Counted from the stretch's first letter, positions 6,773 through 16,251 are shown. The stretch: DNA of 23,219 nt from JBGTKH01 sp041744735 (GCA_041744735.1 JBGTKH010000021.1:1-23219), one strand, 5' to 3'. Numbers and translations are program-made. Notes: generated by a model not told the origin, from the sequence alone.

Positions 6773-7357
6773 ATGAATCTACTGTCTACGCTGGGAGCTT
6801 CCATGCTCGACAACTGGCACGTTTGGTTTGTATCGGTCGTCTTGGTTGTGGCGGCCGTGATCGACGGATATCTGTTAAAGGTGCCCAACTGGCTGACGTA
6901 TCCGTTCATCCTTGCCGGCTGGATTTACAGCGCGGCAGCGTACTCTTTCCAGGGCCTGCCGTGGTGGGAAGGGCTAGGCTGGAGCGTGCTAGGCACGGTG
7001 GTCGGCCTGCTGCTGCTGCTGTCCGCTTACGCGATTGGCGGCATGGGAGCTGGCGACGTGAAATTGCTGGCGGGCGTCGGTGCTTGGCTGTATAGCACGC
7101 ACACGTTTTACGCCTTTTGCGTGTCGGTCATCGTGGGTGCCGTGCTGGCAGTGGCGATGGTCTCATACCGCCGGGACTGGAAGAAACACTCGATGCAGTT
7201 TTGGGTAATCCTGAACGAAATCCTGATCATTCGCGATCCGAACCAACTGTCGGCGATTGCGGCCGAGCGTAAAAAGTCGATGCTGCTGTTGCCTTACGGC
7301 ATTCCGATCGCCATTGGATCGATCGGCTACTTTGCTTGGATGGGACTGTTGATGTAA
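6773..7357 (+). CDS. tadV: Prepilin peptidase TadV/CpaA (A24 family)
   Basis: A 194-residue polytopic inner-membrane aspartic protease of peptidase family A24 that removes the leader from Flp prepilin. The two expected catalytic aspartates are visible: Asp31 in VIDGYLLKVPNWLTY and Asp95 in the GxGD-type motif GGMGAGDVKLL. As in other TadV/CpaA proteins, the N-terminal methyltransferase domain of PilD-type enzymes is absent, so the protein is short. Several hydrophobic segments cover most of its length. The start at ATG 6773 has an AAGGAAGAAGG ribosome binding site. It is separated from flp by the terminator hairpin and the 27-aa ORF, and from cpaB by a 375-base gap. Confidence 0.92.
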   Translation: MNLLSTLGASMLDNWHVWFVSVVLVVAAVIDGYLLKVPNWLTYPFILAGWIYSAAAYSFQGLPWWEGLGWSVLGTVVGLLLLLSAYAIGGMGAGDVKLLAGVGAWLYSTHTFYAFCVSVIVGAVLAVAMVSYRRDWKKHSMQFWVILNEILIIRDPNQLSAIAAERKKSMLLLPYGIPIAIGSIGYFAWMGLLM

Positions 7358-7732
7358 GAGGCGTGAACGACAGCGCTGCCAAAACTGGGCAAATCGTGAT
7401 TGTCGTTCAAGCTGGCGAATGCGTGGTGACTATAACGGCGAATGCAAGCAACGTGCACAATGTGTGTCGGTTATACCGAAGACAACGACATGCAGCCGCG
7501 TCGAACCTGTTGGCTGTCATTGCGCCCGCATTCGAATCGATGGCAGGCGCGATTTTGCCGGTCATACCTGACCGGCCTAGTCGTGCCGCCGTTGGCGGAA
7601 TGGTAACACGTTCCGTTGCGGTACCTTTCGATAAAGTCAATTGGCTCTCCGGGCCAATGTAAGTTTGGGGGAAGAGCATGACAGCGTTTGCGGTCGTGCG
7701 CCTGGAAAGCGTTCAATAAGAGAGGCGAAGCG
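7358..7732 (+). other. Long gap upstream of cpaB with hairpins
   Basis: No convincing gene is present. A frame from ATG 7336 lacks a ribosome binding site and overlaps the tadV end, so it is not counted. The gap contains an 8-bp hairpin (7557-7564 with 7569-7576, loop TACC), a following CCGCC-GTT-GGCGG hairpin, and TATAAC/GTTATA arms at about 7430-7475. These may be a terminator plus a new promoter for the cpaB group, but no good -35/-10 pair was found. Confidence 0.4.
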
Positions 7733-8815
7733 ATGAAAGCGAAATCGATGGTCTTGATTCTGATCGCCTTGGGCTGCGGCCTGGTGGCGTCGATCGGCAT
7801 CAGCCAGGTGATGGACCGCGGTTCGCGCGACGACAAAGCCCCGGCGGCCGAAACGCAGCGCATCCTGGTGGCGATGGGCAACATCGACATCAACGCGAAA
7901 TTGACCGCCCAAAACGTCAAGCTCGAGGAATGGCCCAAGGACCGTGTTCCGCCGGGCGCCGTTACCAGCTTAGAAGAACTCAAGGAGAGCCGGCCTCGCA
8001 CGCGGCTGTACGACGGCGAGCCGATTCTCAAAGTCAAACTGTCGAACAACAAGGGCGGCATTATTGATGTCGTGCCGGAAGGTTACCGCGTCTTGCCGCT
8101 GAAGGTTTCCACGGAGACCGTGACGGGGTTGATTCTGCCGGGCGACCGCGTGGACGTACTGGTGTTCCTGCGCAAGAGTTCGGAAATCCCCGAGACCGCG
8201 ACGCGTACCATCTTGCAGGACGTACGCGTATTCGACGTCGACGGGCAAACCGAGCGCGAGCAAAGTGCGGATGGCCAATCCACGATGGTCAATACCGTCT
8301 CTGTGCTGGTCAAGCCGGCACAAGTCGAAACACTGATGCTGGCCAGCGAACTGGGCAAGATTCGATTGTCCCTGCGGCGGCCCGACGATCCGGTCAACGA
8401 GGACACCGCGAGCGGCAAGACAATCGGCGAACTGTTGGGGTTAAAGGCCGAAGTGGCCGATGACCGCCAAGCGGCTGGTTCCGGGCCAAACAGCGAAGCG
8501 TTCATGGCATGGCTTCAAAATCAGAACAAGCCGAAAGAGACCGCTAAGTCGGTTGACGTGGCGACGACGAGCGCCGCTTGGAAGATGACAATCCTTACGC
8601 CGGACGGCCCCACACAGGTCGAATGGCAAGAGGGAGAAGAGTTGCCCGGAGCCGTAGCGCCGCCGGCTGCGGCCGCTCCCAATGCCTCGGCGACGACGCC
8701 AGCCGCCGCCGCTCCCAAAACACCTGAGTCCACGCCGGGCTCCGACATCAACGAACCACAAAACGACGACACGACCGACGATCAAACCACTGCCACGGAT
8801 GACGGCGAAGTTTGA
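7733..8815 (+). CDS. cpaB: Flp pilus assembly protein CpaB/RcpC
   Basis: A 360-residue periplasmic Tad component that works with the secretin. ATG 7733 is preferred because AGAGG lies seven bases upstream and an N-terminal membrane/signal segment follows (SMVLILIALGCGLVASIGI). An upstream alternative start at 7688 has no support. A SAF-like region (RILVAMGNIDINAKLTAQNVKLEEWPKDRVPPGAV) is followed by the RcpC/CpaB domain (VLPLKVSTETVTGLILPGDRVDVLVFL; VSVLVKPAQVETLMLASELGKIRLSLR). The last 100 or so residues are low-complexity, rich in Ala, Pro, Thr and Asp, which extends beyond the usual family length and probably forms a disordered periplasmic tail. The gene ends 71 bases before the secretin gene and should share its transcript. 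Confidence 0.92.
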   Translation: MKAKSMVLILIALGCGLVASIGISQVMDRGSRDDKAPAAETQRILVAMGNIDINAKLTAQNVKLEEWPKDRVPPGAVTSLEELKESRPRTRLYDGEPILKVKLSNNKGGIIDVVPEGYRVLPLKVSTETVTGLILPGDRVDVLVFLRKSSEIPETATRTILQDVRVFDVDGQTEREQSADGQSTMVNTVSVLVKPAQVETLMLASELGKIRLSLRRPDDPVNEDTASGKTIGELLGLKAEVADDRQAAGSGPNSEAFMAWLQNQNKPKETAKSVDVATTSAAWKMTILTPDGPTQVEWQEGEELPGAVAPPAAAAPNASATTPAAAAPKTPESTPGSDINEPQNDDTTDDQTTATDDGEV

Positions 8816-8886
8816 CGCCTGCCAACCGGCAGCCGACACGCACGGATAACCCGTTGCGTCCCTTTACAACGCAAGGAAGAACACGG

Positions 8887-10629
8887 ATGTCCAACCAACG
8901 CTTCGCGGCGGCCGTCGCGAATCTCCGCTTGCCGGCCGCATGGGCTCTTTTTGTCTGCTGGGCATCGCTGGCCAACGCGCAAATCGCTTCATCGCCTTCA
9001 GGCGTTCACTTTCACGTGAGCGGCCCCGCGCAGCGGCTGGAGATGATCGTCAACACCAGCCGCATCTTGACGTTGGAATACAACGTGCCGCGGCTGTTGG
9101 TCGACAATCCGGAAGTGATCCGCGCTCTGCCACTGTCGCCGAATCAGATTCAAGTCTCCGCCGTGAAGCCCGGTCTGACGCAGATCAACATTTGGGATGA
9201 GAAAAAGGAAGTACACGCCATCGACGTGTTGGTGTTCGGCGACGCTCGCGAGTTGCACAACCTGCTGAAGAGCGAATTTCCCGACGCCTCGCTGCACGTC
9301 CGGCCGCTGGCCAGCAGCGTGGTGATTTCGGGCCAAGTTCCCAGTGGCGAGTCGGTCAATCGCATCGTCCGCATGGCCGAAGATTACTATCCCAAGGTGA
9401 TCAACAACATGCAGGTCGGCGGCGTGCAACAGGTGTTGCTGCACGTGAAGGTGCTGGAAGTGTCGCGCACCAAGCTGCGGCAGTTCGGCGTCGACTGGGC
9501 GGCGCTCACGGGCAACGACTTTATCATTCAAAGCGTGGGCGGGCTGGTGCAAGCCGCCGCGACTCAGGGCGGCTCGCTGACCGGTGTCGGCGACACGCTG
9601 CGAGTCGGCATTCTCAACAGCGGCAACGCGGTCGGCGCCTACATCGACCTGCTGCGGCGCTACGACTTGGCTAAATTGTTGGCCGAGCCCACGCTGGTCG
9701 CCGTCAACGGACGTGCTGCGAGATTTCATTCCGGCGGTGAATTCGGCTACGTGGTGCCTTCCAGCTCGTTGAACGCAACGCAAGTGGGTTTCAAGCCGTT
9801 TGGTACGCAAGTTGACTTCGTGCCCGTCGTATTGGGCAACGGAAACATTCACCTTGAAGTGCGTCCGACGGTTAGTGAAGTGGATGCAACCCTGGGCGCC
9901 AACGGAGTGCCCGGCTTTCGCGTTCGCGGTGCTGATACGGCTGTGGAAATGAAAGCGGGACAAACGCTGGTGCTGGCGGGTCTGATTCAAAGCCGCGTTG
10001 AAGTTCAGAATAGGGGCCTCCCCTGGGCCGCCGACCTGCCGTTTATCGGCGCGGCCTTTCGTCGCGTTCGCGAGCAAGTGAATGAAGTCGAACTGCTGAT
10101 CATGGTCACGCCGGAGTTCGTCGAAGCGATGGACCCGCACGAAGTTCCGCGGTGCGGCCCCGGCCAATTGACCACTAGCCCCAGCGACGTTGATTTCTAT
10201 TGGCGCGGTTATATGGAAGTTCCGCGGTGTGACGGCGCCTACCACGGTGTTCTGCCGGGCGAACCGGGCGGGGAGTACATCCATCCTCACGAGCAGACGC
10301 TGCCCGGCGCCCAGGATCCAGCGATTCCTTTGCCGCCGCCGTCGTCACAGGGTGCGTCGTCGCGTGCCGCCGCTCCGCCGACGGTTATGGATGCCAGTGA
10401 GCAGCGTCCTTCGCCGAATTATTACCATCACGAACCGCAGGCGCCCAGCCCGCCAAGATTTACGCCCATCTCCTCGTCGAACCAACCGACGCCGGCCGCG
10501 CGGCCGGAAAACAGTTCCAGCCGATACAACCAGAGCAACGAGCCCGCCCGCCGGTCGGTAAGTAGCGATTCGTCCGGTGAACCCGCGCCAAAATTCATCG
10601 GCCCGACTGGCTATGACGTACTAAAATAG
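8887..10629 (+). CDS. cpaC: Tad secretin CpaC/RcpA (outer-membrane channel)
   Basis: A 580-residue secretin that forms the outer-membrane pore for the Flp pilus. ATG 8887 has AAGGAAG upstream and starts a signal peptide with probable cleavage after Ala31 (LANA-Q). A frame extending back to 8812 is ignored. The N-terminal pilus-formation domain (HFHVSGPAQRLEMIVNTSRILTL) is followed by a BON-like region (LLKSEFPDASLHV...VISGQVPS). The secretin core spans about residues 305-415, with VRGADTAVEMKAGQTLVLAGLI, RGLPWAADLPFIGAAFR and VELLIMVTPEFVEAM. The final 150 residues are rich in Pro, Ser, Gln and Asn, lack a recognisable fold, and are an unusual extension. Neighbours are CpaB upstream and CpaE/TadZ downstream. 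Confidence 0.94.
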   Translation: MSNQRFAAAVANLRLPAAWALFVCWASLANAQIASSPSGVHFHVSGPAQRLEMIVNTSRILTLEYNVPRLLVDNPEVIRALPLSPNQIQVSAVKPGLTQINIWDEKKEVHAIDVLVFGDARELHNLLKSEFPDASLHVRPLASSVVISGQVPSGESVNRIVRMAEDYYPKVINNMQVGGVQQVLLHVKVLEVSRTKLRQFGVDWAALTGNDFIIQSVGGLVQAAATQGGSLTGVGDTLRVGILNSGNAVGAYIDLLRRYDLAKLLAEPTLVAVNGRAARFHSGGEFGYVVPSSSLNATQVGFKPFGTQVDFVPVVLGNGNIHLEVRPTVSEVDATLGANGVPGFRVRGADTAVEMKAGQTLVLAGLIQSRVEVQNRGLPWAADLPFIGAAFRRVREQVNEVELLIMVTPEFVEAMDPHEVPRCGPGQLTTSPSDVDFYWRGYMEVPRCDGAYHGVLPGEPGGEYIHPHEQTLPGAQDPAIPLPPPSSQGASSRAAAPPTVMDASEQRPSPNYYHHEPQAPSPPRFTPISSSNQPTPAARPENSSSRYNQSNEPARRSVSSDSSGEPAPKFIGPTGYDVLK

Positions 10630-10717
10630 AGAAACATCGCACTCCGCTACACCCTCGGAATCTTCCGCTGTTCGTGTTCGTGTATGGGGCGACTCACAGA
10701 ATTAAACTACGGCACCT

Positions 10718-11926
10718 ATGAGTAACGTACTTCGATTGGCGATCGTCGACCCGAACGATTCCACGCGCGAATCGGTCAAAGCGATGCTGCTGGGAATGGA
10801 CGTCGTGTGGCTCGAGGCGGAATGTTCGCGATACGAATTCTTCGCGGACGTTGTCGCCCAGACACATCCGGACATCGGCGTCGTGTCGCTTGACGCGAAT
10901 CCCGAAAAGGCACTGTCGCTAATCCACGAGGTGCGCGAAAACTCGCCCCAGTGCAGCATTTTAGTTGTCAGCCGCTCGACGGACGGGCAACTGATTTTGA
11001 AGGCGATGCGAGCCGGCGCGAAAGAGTTCCTTACGCACCCGCTCGGTGTCGAAGACTTGGTCGCGGCACTGCAGCGCATCGGCAACCTCCGCTCCGCTCG
11101 CGGCGACGGCAAGTCGCGGAGTTGCAAAGTGATCGCGGTGGCCGGCGCGACCGGCGGCGTGGGCTCGACCAGCCTGGCCGTGAATCTGGGCTGCATACTT
11201 GCCCGTCAGGAAGCCAACACGGTGGCGCTAATCGACCTGGATTTAGCGCTGGGCGACGCCGACGTGTTCCTGGACACGATTCCCGACTACACGCTGCTCG
11301 ACGTGGCACAGAACATCGCGCGGCTCGATTTCACGTTGCTGAAGCGATCGCTCACCAAGCACGCATCGGGCCTGTATTTATTACCGCGTCCCGTTCAGTT
11401 ACAGGACGGGATGTTGATCCAAGCCGACGACCTGCAGCGCGTCTTGGGTTTGCTGAAGGCGACATTCTCGCATCTGATTATCGACCTGTCGAAGGCTTAC
11501 AATGCGTTGGACATGGTGGCCCTGCAGTCGGCCAACCATGTGCTGATGGTCACACAGCTCGATTTGCCCTGCCTGCGCAACGTGGTGCGGCTGATGATGT
11601 CGTTCGAGGACACGCCGGAAACAAAGGCGAAAGTCAAGATCGTCGTCAACCGCGTCGGTCTGGACACCGGTCAAATCAGCCTGAAAAAGGCCCAGGAAAC
11701 GATGGGCCGAGAAATCTTTTGGCAATTGCCCAACGACTATCGCGTGATGATCGAGGTCCGTAACAACGGCGTGCCACTGATCGACCAAGCCCCGCGGGCC
11801 GGCATCACGCAGTCGATCGTTTCGCTGTCCGAAACTCTCAACCGCGACGAGCAGGAACCGGAGGAGGAAGATTCCTCGGCCGCCAAACGCAGCGGCTGGC
11901 TTAGCTTCCTGTCCGGCAAAAAGTAG
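10718..11926 (+). CDS. cpaE: CpaE/TadZ pilus-localisation ATPase
   Basis: A 402-residue ParA/MinD-like protein that targets the Tad machine to its site in the cell. Residues about 1-120 form a receiver-like domain. At the expected phosphoacceptor position (PDIGVVSLD) Ser57 appears to replace Asp, which suggests an atypical, non-phosphorylated receiver. The ATPase half has a P-loop, GATGGVGSTS (143-152), in which both lysines of the ParA/MinD deviant Walker A are missing. Loss of the signature lysine is known in CpaE/TadZ proteins. The motif LIDLDLALGDADVFLD follows, and HLIIDLSKAYNALD is the Walker B region. The C-terminus ends in an acidic stretch and a short hydrophobic/basic end. No Shine-Dalgarno sequence is seen at ATG 10718. 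A MITE-like element begins about 50 bases after its stop. Confidence 0.92.
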   Translation: MSNVLRLAIVDPNDSTRESVKAMLLGMDVVWLEAECSRYEFFADVVAQTHPDIGVVSLDANPEKALSLIHEVRENSPQCSILVVSRSTDGQLILKAMRAGAKEFLTHPLGVEDLVAALQRIGNLRSARGDGKSRSCKVIAVAGATGGVGSTSLAVNLGCILARQEANTVALIDLDLALGDADVFLDTIPDYTLLDVAQNIARLDFTLLKRSLTKHASGLYLLPRPVQLQDGMLIQADDLQRVLGLLKATFSHLIIDLSKAYNALDMVALQSANHVLMVTQLDLPCLRNVVRLMMSFEDTPETKAKVKIVVNRVGLDTGQISLKKAQETMGREIFWQLPNDYRVMIEVRNNGVPLIDQAPRAGITQSIVSLSETLNRDEQEPEEEDSSAAKRSGWLSFLSGKK

Positions 11927-11979
11927 GTCCGGCGGCCATTGCGGCAAACAGGACCGCATCGTTAGCCCGGTTTTGAAGC

Positions 11980-12148
11980 AGTTCGGGGTGGTGATACCAT
12001 TTGGCGTTCAGCGCTGTAACCGCGGCCGGGCTCAGACGTACAGAATTCAATTTTGCCGGCGAAAACGCGACTTGAAAACACCACCCATGTACCGGCAAAA
12101 TTGAATTCTGTACGTCTGAGCCCAAACGGTATCACCACCTAGTTCGGG
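11980..12148. mobile_element. MITE-like inverted-repeat element flanked by 8-bp direct repeats
   Basis: The right arm, 12092-12139, is 48 bases long and pairs with the left side in two blocks: 11987-12004 (one mismatch) and 12028-12059 (a perfect 32-base match). About 23 bases (12005-12027) on the left have no partner and would bulge out. The loop is 32 bases (12060-12091). The direct repeat AGTTCGGG occurs at 11980-11987 and 12141-12148, just outside the arms, as expected for a target-site duplication. No transposase is encoded, so this would be a non-autonomous element. The near-perfect arms point to a recent insertion or to selection for the hairpin. Confidence 0.75.
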
Positions 12149-12154
12149 CGTGGC

Positions 12155-12183
12155 TTGCGGCCGATCTCGATACACGCTCTAAT
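12155..12183 (+). promoter_or_regulatory. Candidate sigma-70 promoter for the DUF1559 gene
   Basis: TTGCGG (12155-12160) and TCTAAT (12178-12183) are separated by 17 bases. The -10 matches five of six consensus bases and the -35 about half. It lies just outside the MITE-like element and 47 bases before the ATG at 12230. Confidence 0.35.
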
Positions 12184-12229
12184 TCGATTTTCGCGATATT
12201 CCTTACGCTCCTCTTCTCCCGGGCGTGCC

Positions 12230-13285
12230 ATGATCAGTCGACCGCGAATTGCTGCCAGGAGTCACGGTTTCACGCTCGTCGAACTGTTAGTGGTGATCGC
12301 CATTATCGGCATCTTGGTCGCCCTATTGCTCCCCGCGGTACAAGCGGCGCGCGAGGCGGCGCGCCGCGCGAGCTGTTTGAACAACCTCAAGCAGATCGGC
12401 CTGGCCGTCCACAACTTTCATGACACTTACCGTCGGCTGCCGCCTAGCGGTGCCAACGACCAGCAGCCGTTTGGAACGGATCCGCCAAGCAGCAATCGCT
12501 GGGGTAGCAGTTGGATGGTTTACTTGCTTCCTTTTGTCGAGCAGCACGCGCTCTTTGAGAAGTGGCAATTCAATGGCCAGTCGGGTGCCTTTAACAACGG
12601 GAACAACGCGGCGGCGGACGGGCTCGTGATCAGCACCTATTTTTGCCCCTCCTCGCCGCTGCCGCGAAAGCCTGCCCCGAAACACACCGCGACCGTATGT
12701 GCCACGGCGAATTATGTCGCCATCAGCGGTGCGTCTCCTCCCATATTGCTTCCCGGATTCATTGAAACCCGGTTCAACGATCTGCCGTGCGGCGGAAGTA
12801 TCAGCGGCGGCGGCGCGCTTTTCCCCAACGGCCAAATCAGCTTGTCGGGCATCACCGATGGCACCAGTTCGACCTTCGCGGTCAGCGAGCAAGGAAACTA
12901 TCTGAAAGACAACACTAGCGTCAAGCGAGACTGGCGCGGGAGCCAGCCCTGGGGCTGGTATTTGGGCGTGAAGAGTCCGGGAGTACCGCCGAATTTCGAT
13001 AACCTAGGGGGCGACAACCGTCAGCCCAACTCGACGACCATCCGTTACCCGATCAACTTTACACAACCCGGCGGCTGGCTCAATGACATTCAAAACACAG
13101 GCGTCGGTCAAGCCGGCATCACCTCGAACTGTCAGGCGGCGAACATTCCGCTCAATTCCACGCATCCGGGCGGTGTGAACGTGCTGTTCTGCGATGGCTC
13201 GATCCGCTTCTTTTCCGATAACACGCCGCTGAGTGAATTGGCGAAGTTCGCCACACGCGACGATGGTCTGGTAACCAGCTATTAA
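12230..13285 (+). CDS. DUF1559 prepilin-like protein (H-x9-DG type)
   Basis: A 351-residue member of the large planctomycete DUF1559 family. ATG 12230 places a type II prepilin-like leader at the N-terminus: GFTLVELLVVIAIIGILVALLLP, with cleavage expected after Gly and Glu at mature position 5. A TTG-started extension back to 12155 would bury this leader. The DUF1559 body follows (AAREAARRASCLNNLKQIGLAVHNFHD), and the C-terminus carries the H-x9-DG motif (HPGGVNVLFCDGSIRFFSDN). Such proteins resemble type II secretion pseudopilins and occur in many paralogues per genome; their function is not known. It interrupts the Tad genes between cpaE and tadA and is followed by a small lipoprotein, a common pairing. 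The TadV-type peptidase is not known to process this kind of leader. Confidence 0.9.
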   Translation: MISRPRIAARSHGFTLVELLVVIAIIGILVALLLPAVQAAREAARRASCLNNLKQIGLAVHNFHDTYRRLPPSGANDQQPFGTDPPSSNRWGSSWMVYLLPFVEQHALFEKWQFNGQSGAFNNGNNAAADGLVISTYFCPSSPLPRKPAPKHTATVCATANYVAISGASPPILLPGFIETRFNDLPCGGSISGGGALFPNGQISLSGITDGTSSTFAVSEQGNYLKDNTSVKRDWRGSQPWGWYLGVKSPGVPPNFDNLGGDNRQPNSTTIRYPINFTQPGGWLNDIQNTGVGQAGITSNCQAANIPLNSTHPGGVNVLFCDGSIRFFSDNTPLSELAKFATRDDGLVTSY

Positions 13286-13344
13286 CCGCGCAGCCCATTT
13301 TCACGCGCGACACAGATTCCGTGCCCCGAAGTGCCAAGTCTTAT

Positions 13345-13746
13345 ATGACTCGAAGCGTTCAGCGCGTTGTGCCCCTGGTTGTTGTTTTGGCGACGTCCGC
13401 GTTCGTCGGGTGCGGCGAGTCGAAACCCAAACTATTCCCGGTGAGTGGGACGGTCACTTTCGATGGCCGGCCGGTGGCCGAAGGTGTGATCTACTTCAAG
13501 ACCGTCCAGACTGGCGCCATCGAGCGCTTCGACATCGAGGATGGTAAATTCCGTGGCGATGCCCAGGCGGGCGAGCGCCGCGTCGAAATCTGCGTCTACC
13601 GTCAGAATTCCGTGATGATCGACGGGGAAATGACGGACGTTCCGGAGAACATCGTCCCGCCGCATTACAATCTGCAAAGCACGTTGACGGCCGCTGTCAC
13701 TCCCGCGGGCCCCAACCAGTTCACGTTTGAACTTTCCTCGCGGTAA
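13345..13746 (+). CDS. Small planctomycete lipoprotein, transthyretin-like fold
   Basis: A 133-residue lipoprotein from ATG 13345; an in-frame GTG at 13321 would add eight residues. The signal sequence VVPLVVVLATSAFVGC ends in a lipobox-like SAFVGC, with Cys as the lipidated residue. The mature part starts with GESKPKLFPVSGTVTFDGRPVAEGVIYFK, typical of the carboxypeptidase-regulatory/transthyretin-like beta-sandwich lipoproteins found beside DUF1559 genes in planctomycetes. The rest (GDAQAGERRVEICVYRQN; VPPHYNLQSTLTAAVTPAGPNQFTFEL) fits one such domain. It lies 59 bases after the DUF1559 stop and is probably co-transcribed with it. No enzymatic residues are evident; a structural or binding role is inferred. 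Confidence 0.85.
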   Translation: MTRSVQRVVPLVVVLATSAFVGCGESKPKLFPVSGTVTFDGRPVAEGVIYFKTVQTGAIERFDIEDGKFRGDAQAGERRVEICVYRQNSVMIDGEMTDVPENIVPPHYNLQSTLTAAVTPAGPNQFTFELSSR

Positions 13747-13851
13747 ATTTCTCCCGCCGCATATCTGTGAGCTATGTTTTCGCAGAAGCCGTTGGAAAAC
13801 GGCCACAGTCTATTATCCACCCTGCCCTATTTGCGTACCGGAAGTCACTCC

Positions 13852-15174
<1,323 letters not shown>

Positions 15175-15271
15175 GTCATTGGTCATTGGTCATTGGTCAT
15201 TGGTCATTGGTCATTGGTCAGTAGTCAGTAGTTCGTCCTTCGTCCTTCGTCCTTAAACCCGAACCCCGAAC
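15175..15271. repeat. Composite heptanucleotide tandem-repeat array
   Basis: Directly after the tadA stop come six copies of GTCATTG (15175-15216), two of GTCAGTA (15217-15230), three of TTCGTCC (15232-15252) and two of CCCGAAC (15258-15271). Four different units share the same 7-base period. The array ends seven bases before the tadB ATG at 15279. It contains no ORF and leaves tadB without an obvious Shine-Dalgarno sequence. Confidence 0.9.
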
Positions 15272-15278
15272 CTACGCC

Positions 15279-16247
15279 ATGCAAACCATTCTCATAGCTT
15301 TTGCCGTGTTTGTTGGAGTTGCCGCTTTAGTCGGCGGGCTGGCGATGTTTTTTCGCGGCGGCGAGGACAATTCGGTCGAGAGCCGGCTGGACGTACTCAC
15401 GGGCTCGGGCCCGGTCGGCGGCAAGAAAAAGGGTCCGTCGGCGATCAGCCTATTGGCGTCGCCGTTAAACGACACGCCGGCATTGCTGGAACGGTTGTTC
15501 GCGCGCGTCCTTAACTTGCGCGTCTTTCTGGAACAGGCCGGCACTACGATCCCGCCGTCGAGATTCCTGATGGTCGCCGGAGCGTTGGCGGGCGGCGGTG
15601 CGGTCGTCTGTTTGGTGGCACAGTTGCCCTACTACTTCGCACCGATTGTTTTCATCGTGCTCGGGATGTTGCCGTTTGCCTGGCTGACTTTCAAGCGGAA
15701 ACGTCGCCTGGCGGCCTTTGCCAAGCAGCTTCCCGAAGCGATGGAGCTGATCTCCCGCGCCTTGCGGGCCGGGCACAGTTTGGCGTCGGGCATCAGCTTG
15801 GTGGCCGACGAAATGTCCGAGCCGATCGGTAAGGAATTCGCCCGCTGCTATGAAGAACAGAACTTCGGCATTCCGCTGGACGAAGCGCTCGAGGAACTGA
15901 CGGAGCGCGTCCCCAACCTCGACTTGCGGTTCTTCGCCACGGCGGTGATCTTGCAGCGACAGACGGGTGGCGACCTAGCCGAAATCCTCGACAAGATTGG
16001 CTACCTGGTCCGCGAGCGATTCAAAATCTGGGGCCAGATTCAGTCGCTCACCGGCGAAGGCCGGCTGTCGGGCATCGTGCTGTTGGCCCTGCCGCCGGTG
16101 CTGTTCATCACCATGTTCAAGCTCAATCCTGATTACGTCATGATGCTGTTTAACGATCCGCTGGGCCATAAGATGCTAGCCGTAGCAGCCTTTTTGCAGA
16201 TCGTTGGGGCGTTGGTCATCAAGAAAATCGTCAATATTAAAGTGTGA
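15279..16247 (+). CDS. tadB: Tad inner-membrane platform protein TadB
   Basis: A 322-residue member of the type II secretion F (T2SSF) family. TadB pairs with TadC to form the inner-membrane platform on which TadA acts. The N-terminal membrane helix (ILIAFAVFVGVAALVGGLAMFF) is followed by a Gly/Lys-rich linker and two hydrophobic segments around residues 95-135. The T2SSF cytoplasmic domain has the typical LPEAMELISRALRAGHSLASGISLVADEM and QTGGDLAEILDKIGYLVRERFKI. Two C-terminal helices follow (GIVLLALPPVLFITMF and the last 20 residues). The gene begins right after the heptamer array and its stop is four bases before the tadC start, so these two genes are tightly coupled. Confidence 0.94.
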   Translation: MQTILIAFAVFVGVAALVGGLAMFFRGGEDNSVESRLDVLTGSGPVGGKKKGPSAISLLASPLNDTPALLERLFARVLNLRVFLEQAGTTIPPSRFLMVAGALAGGGAVVCLVAQLPYYFAPIVFIVLGMLPFAWLTFKRKRRLAAFAKQLPEAMELISRALRAGHSLASGISLVADEMSEPIGKEFARCYEEQNFGIPLDEALEELTERVPNLDLRFFATAVILQRQTGGDLAEILDKIGYLVRERFKIWGQIQSLTGEGRLSGIVLLALPPVLFITMFKLNPDYVMMLFNDPLGHKMLAVAAFLQIVGALVIKKIVNIKV

Positions 16248-16251
16248 TGCC

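Noticed and set aside
7336..7662. A 108-codon + strand frame after tadV
   Set aside because: It starts inside the tadV end, lacks a Shine-Dalgarno sequence, and its translation resembles no family. The gap is better read as a regulatory leader.
8998..10290. A long minus-strand frame over the secretin gene
   Set aside because: It is an antisense shadow of GC-rich coding sequence, rich in His/Gln/Arg, with no family motifs.
15175..15271. The direct repeats after tadA as a CRISPR array
   Set aside because: The units are seven bases long and contiguous, with no spacers.
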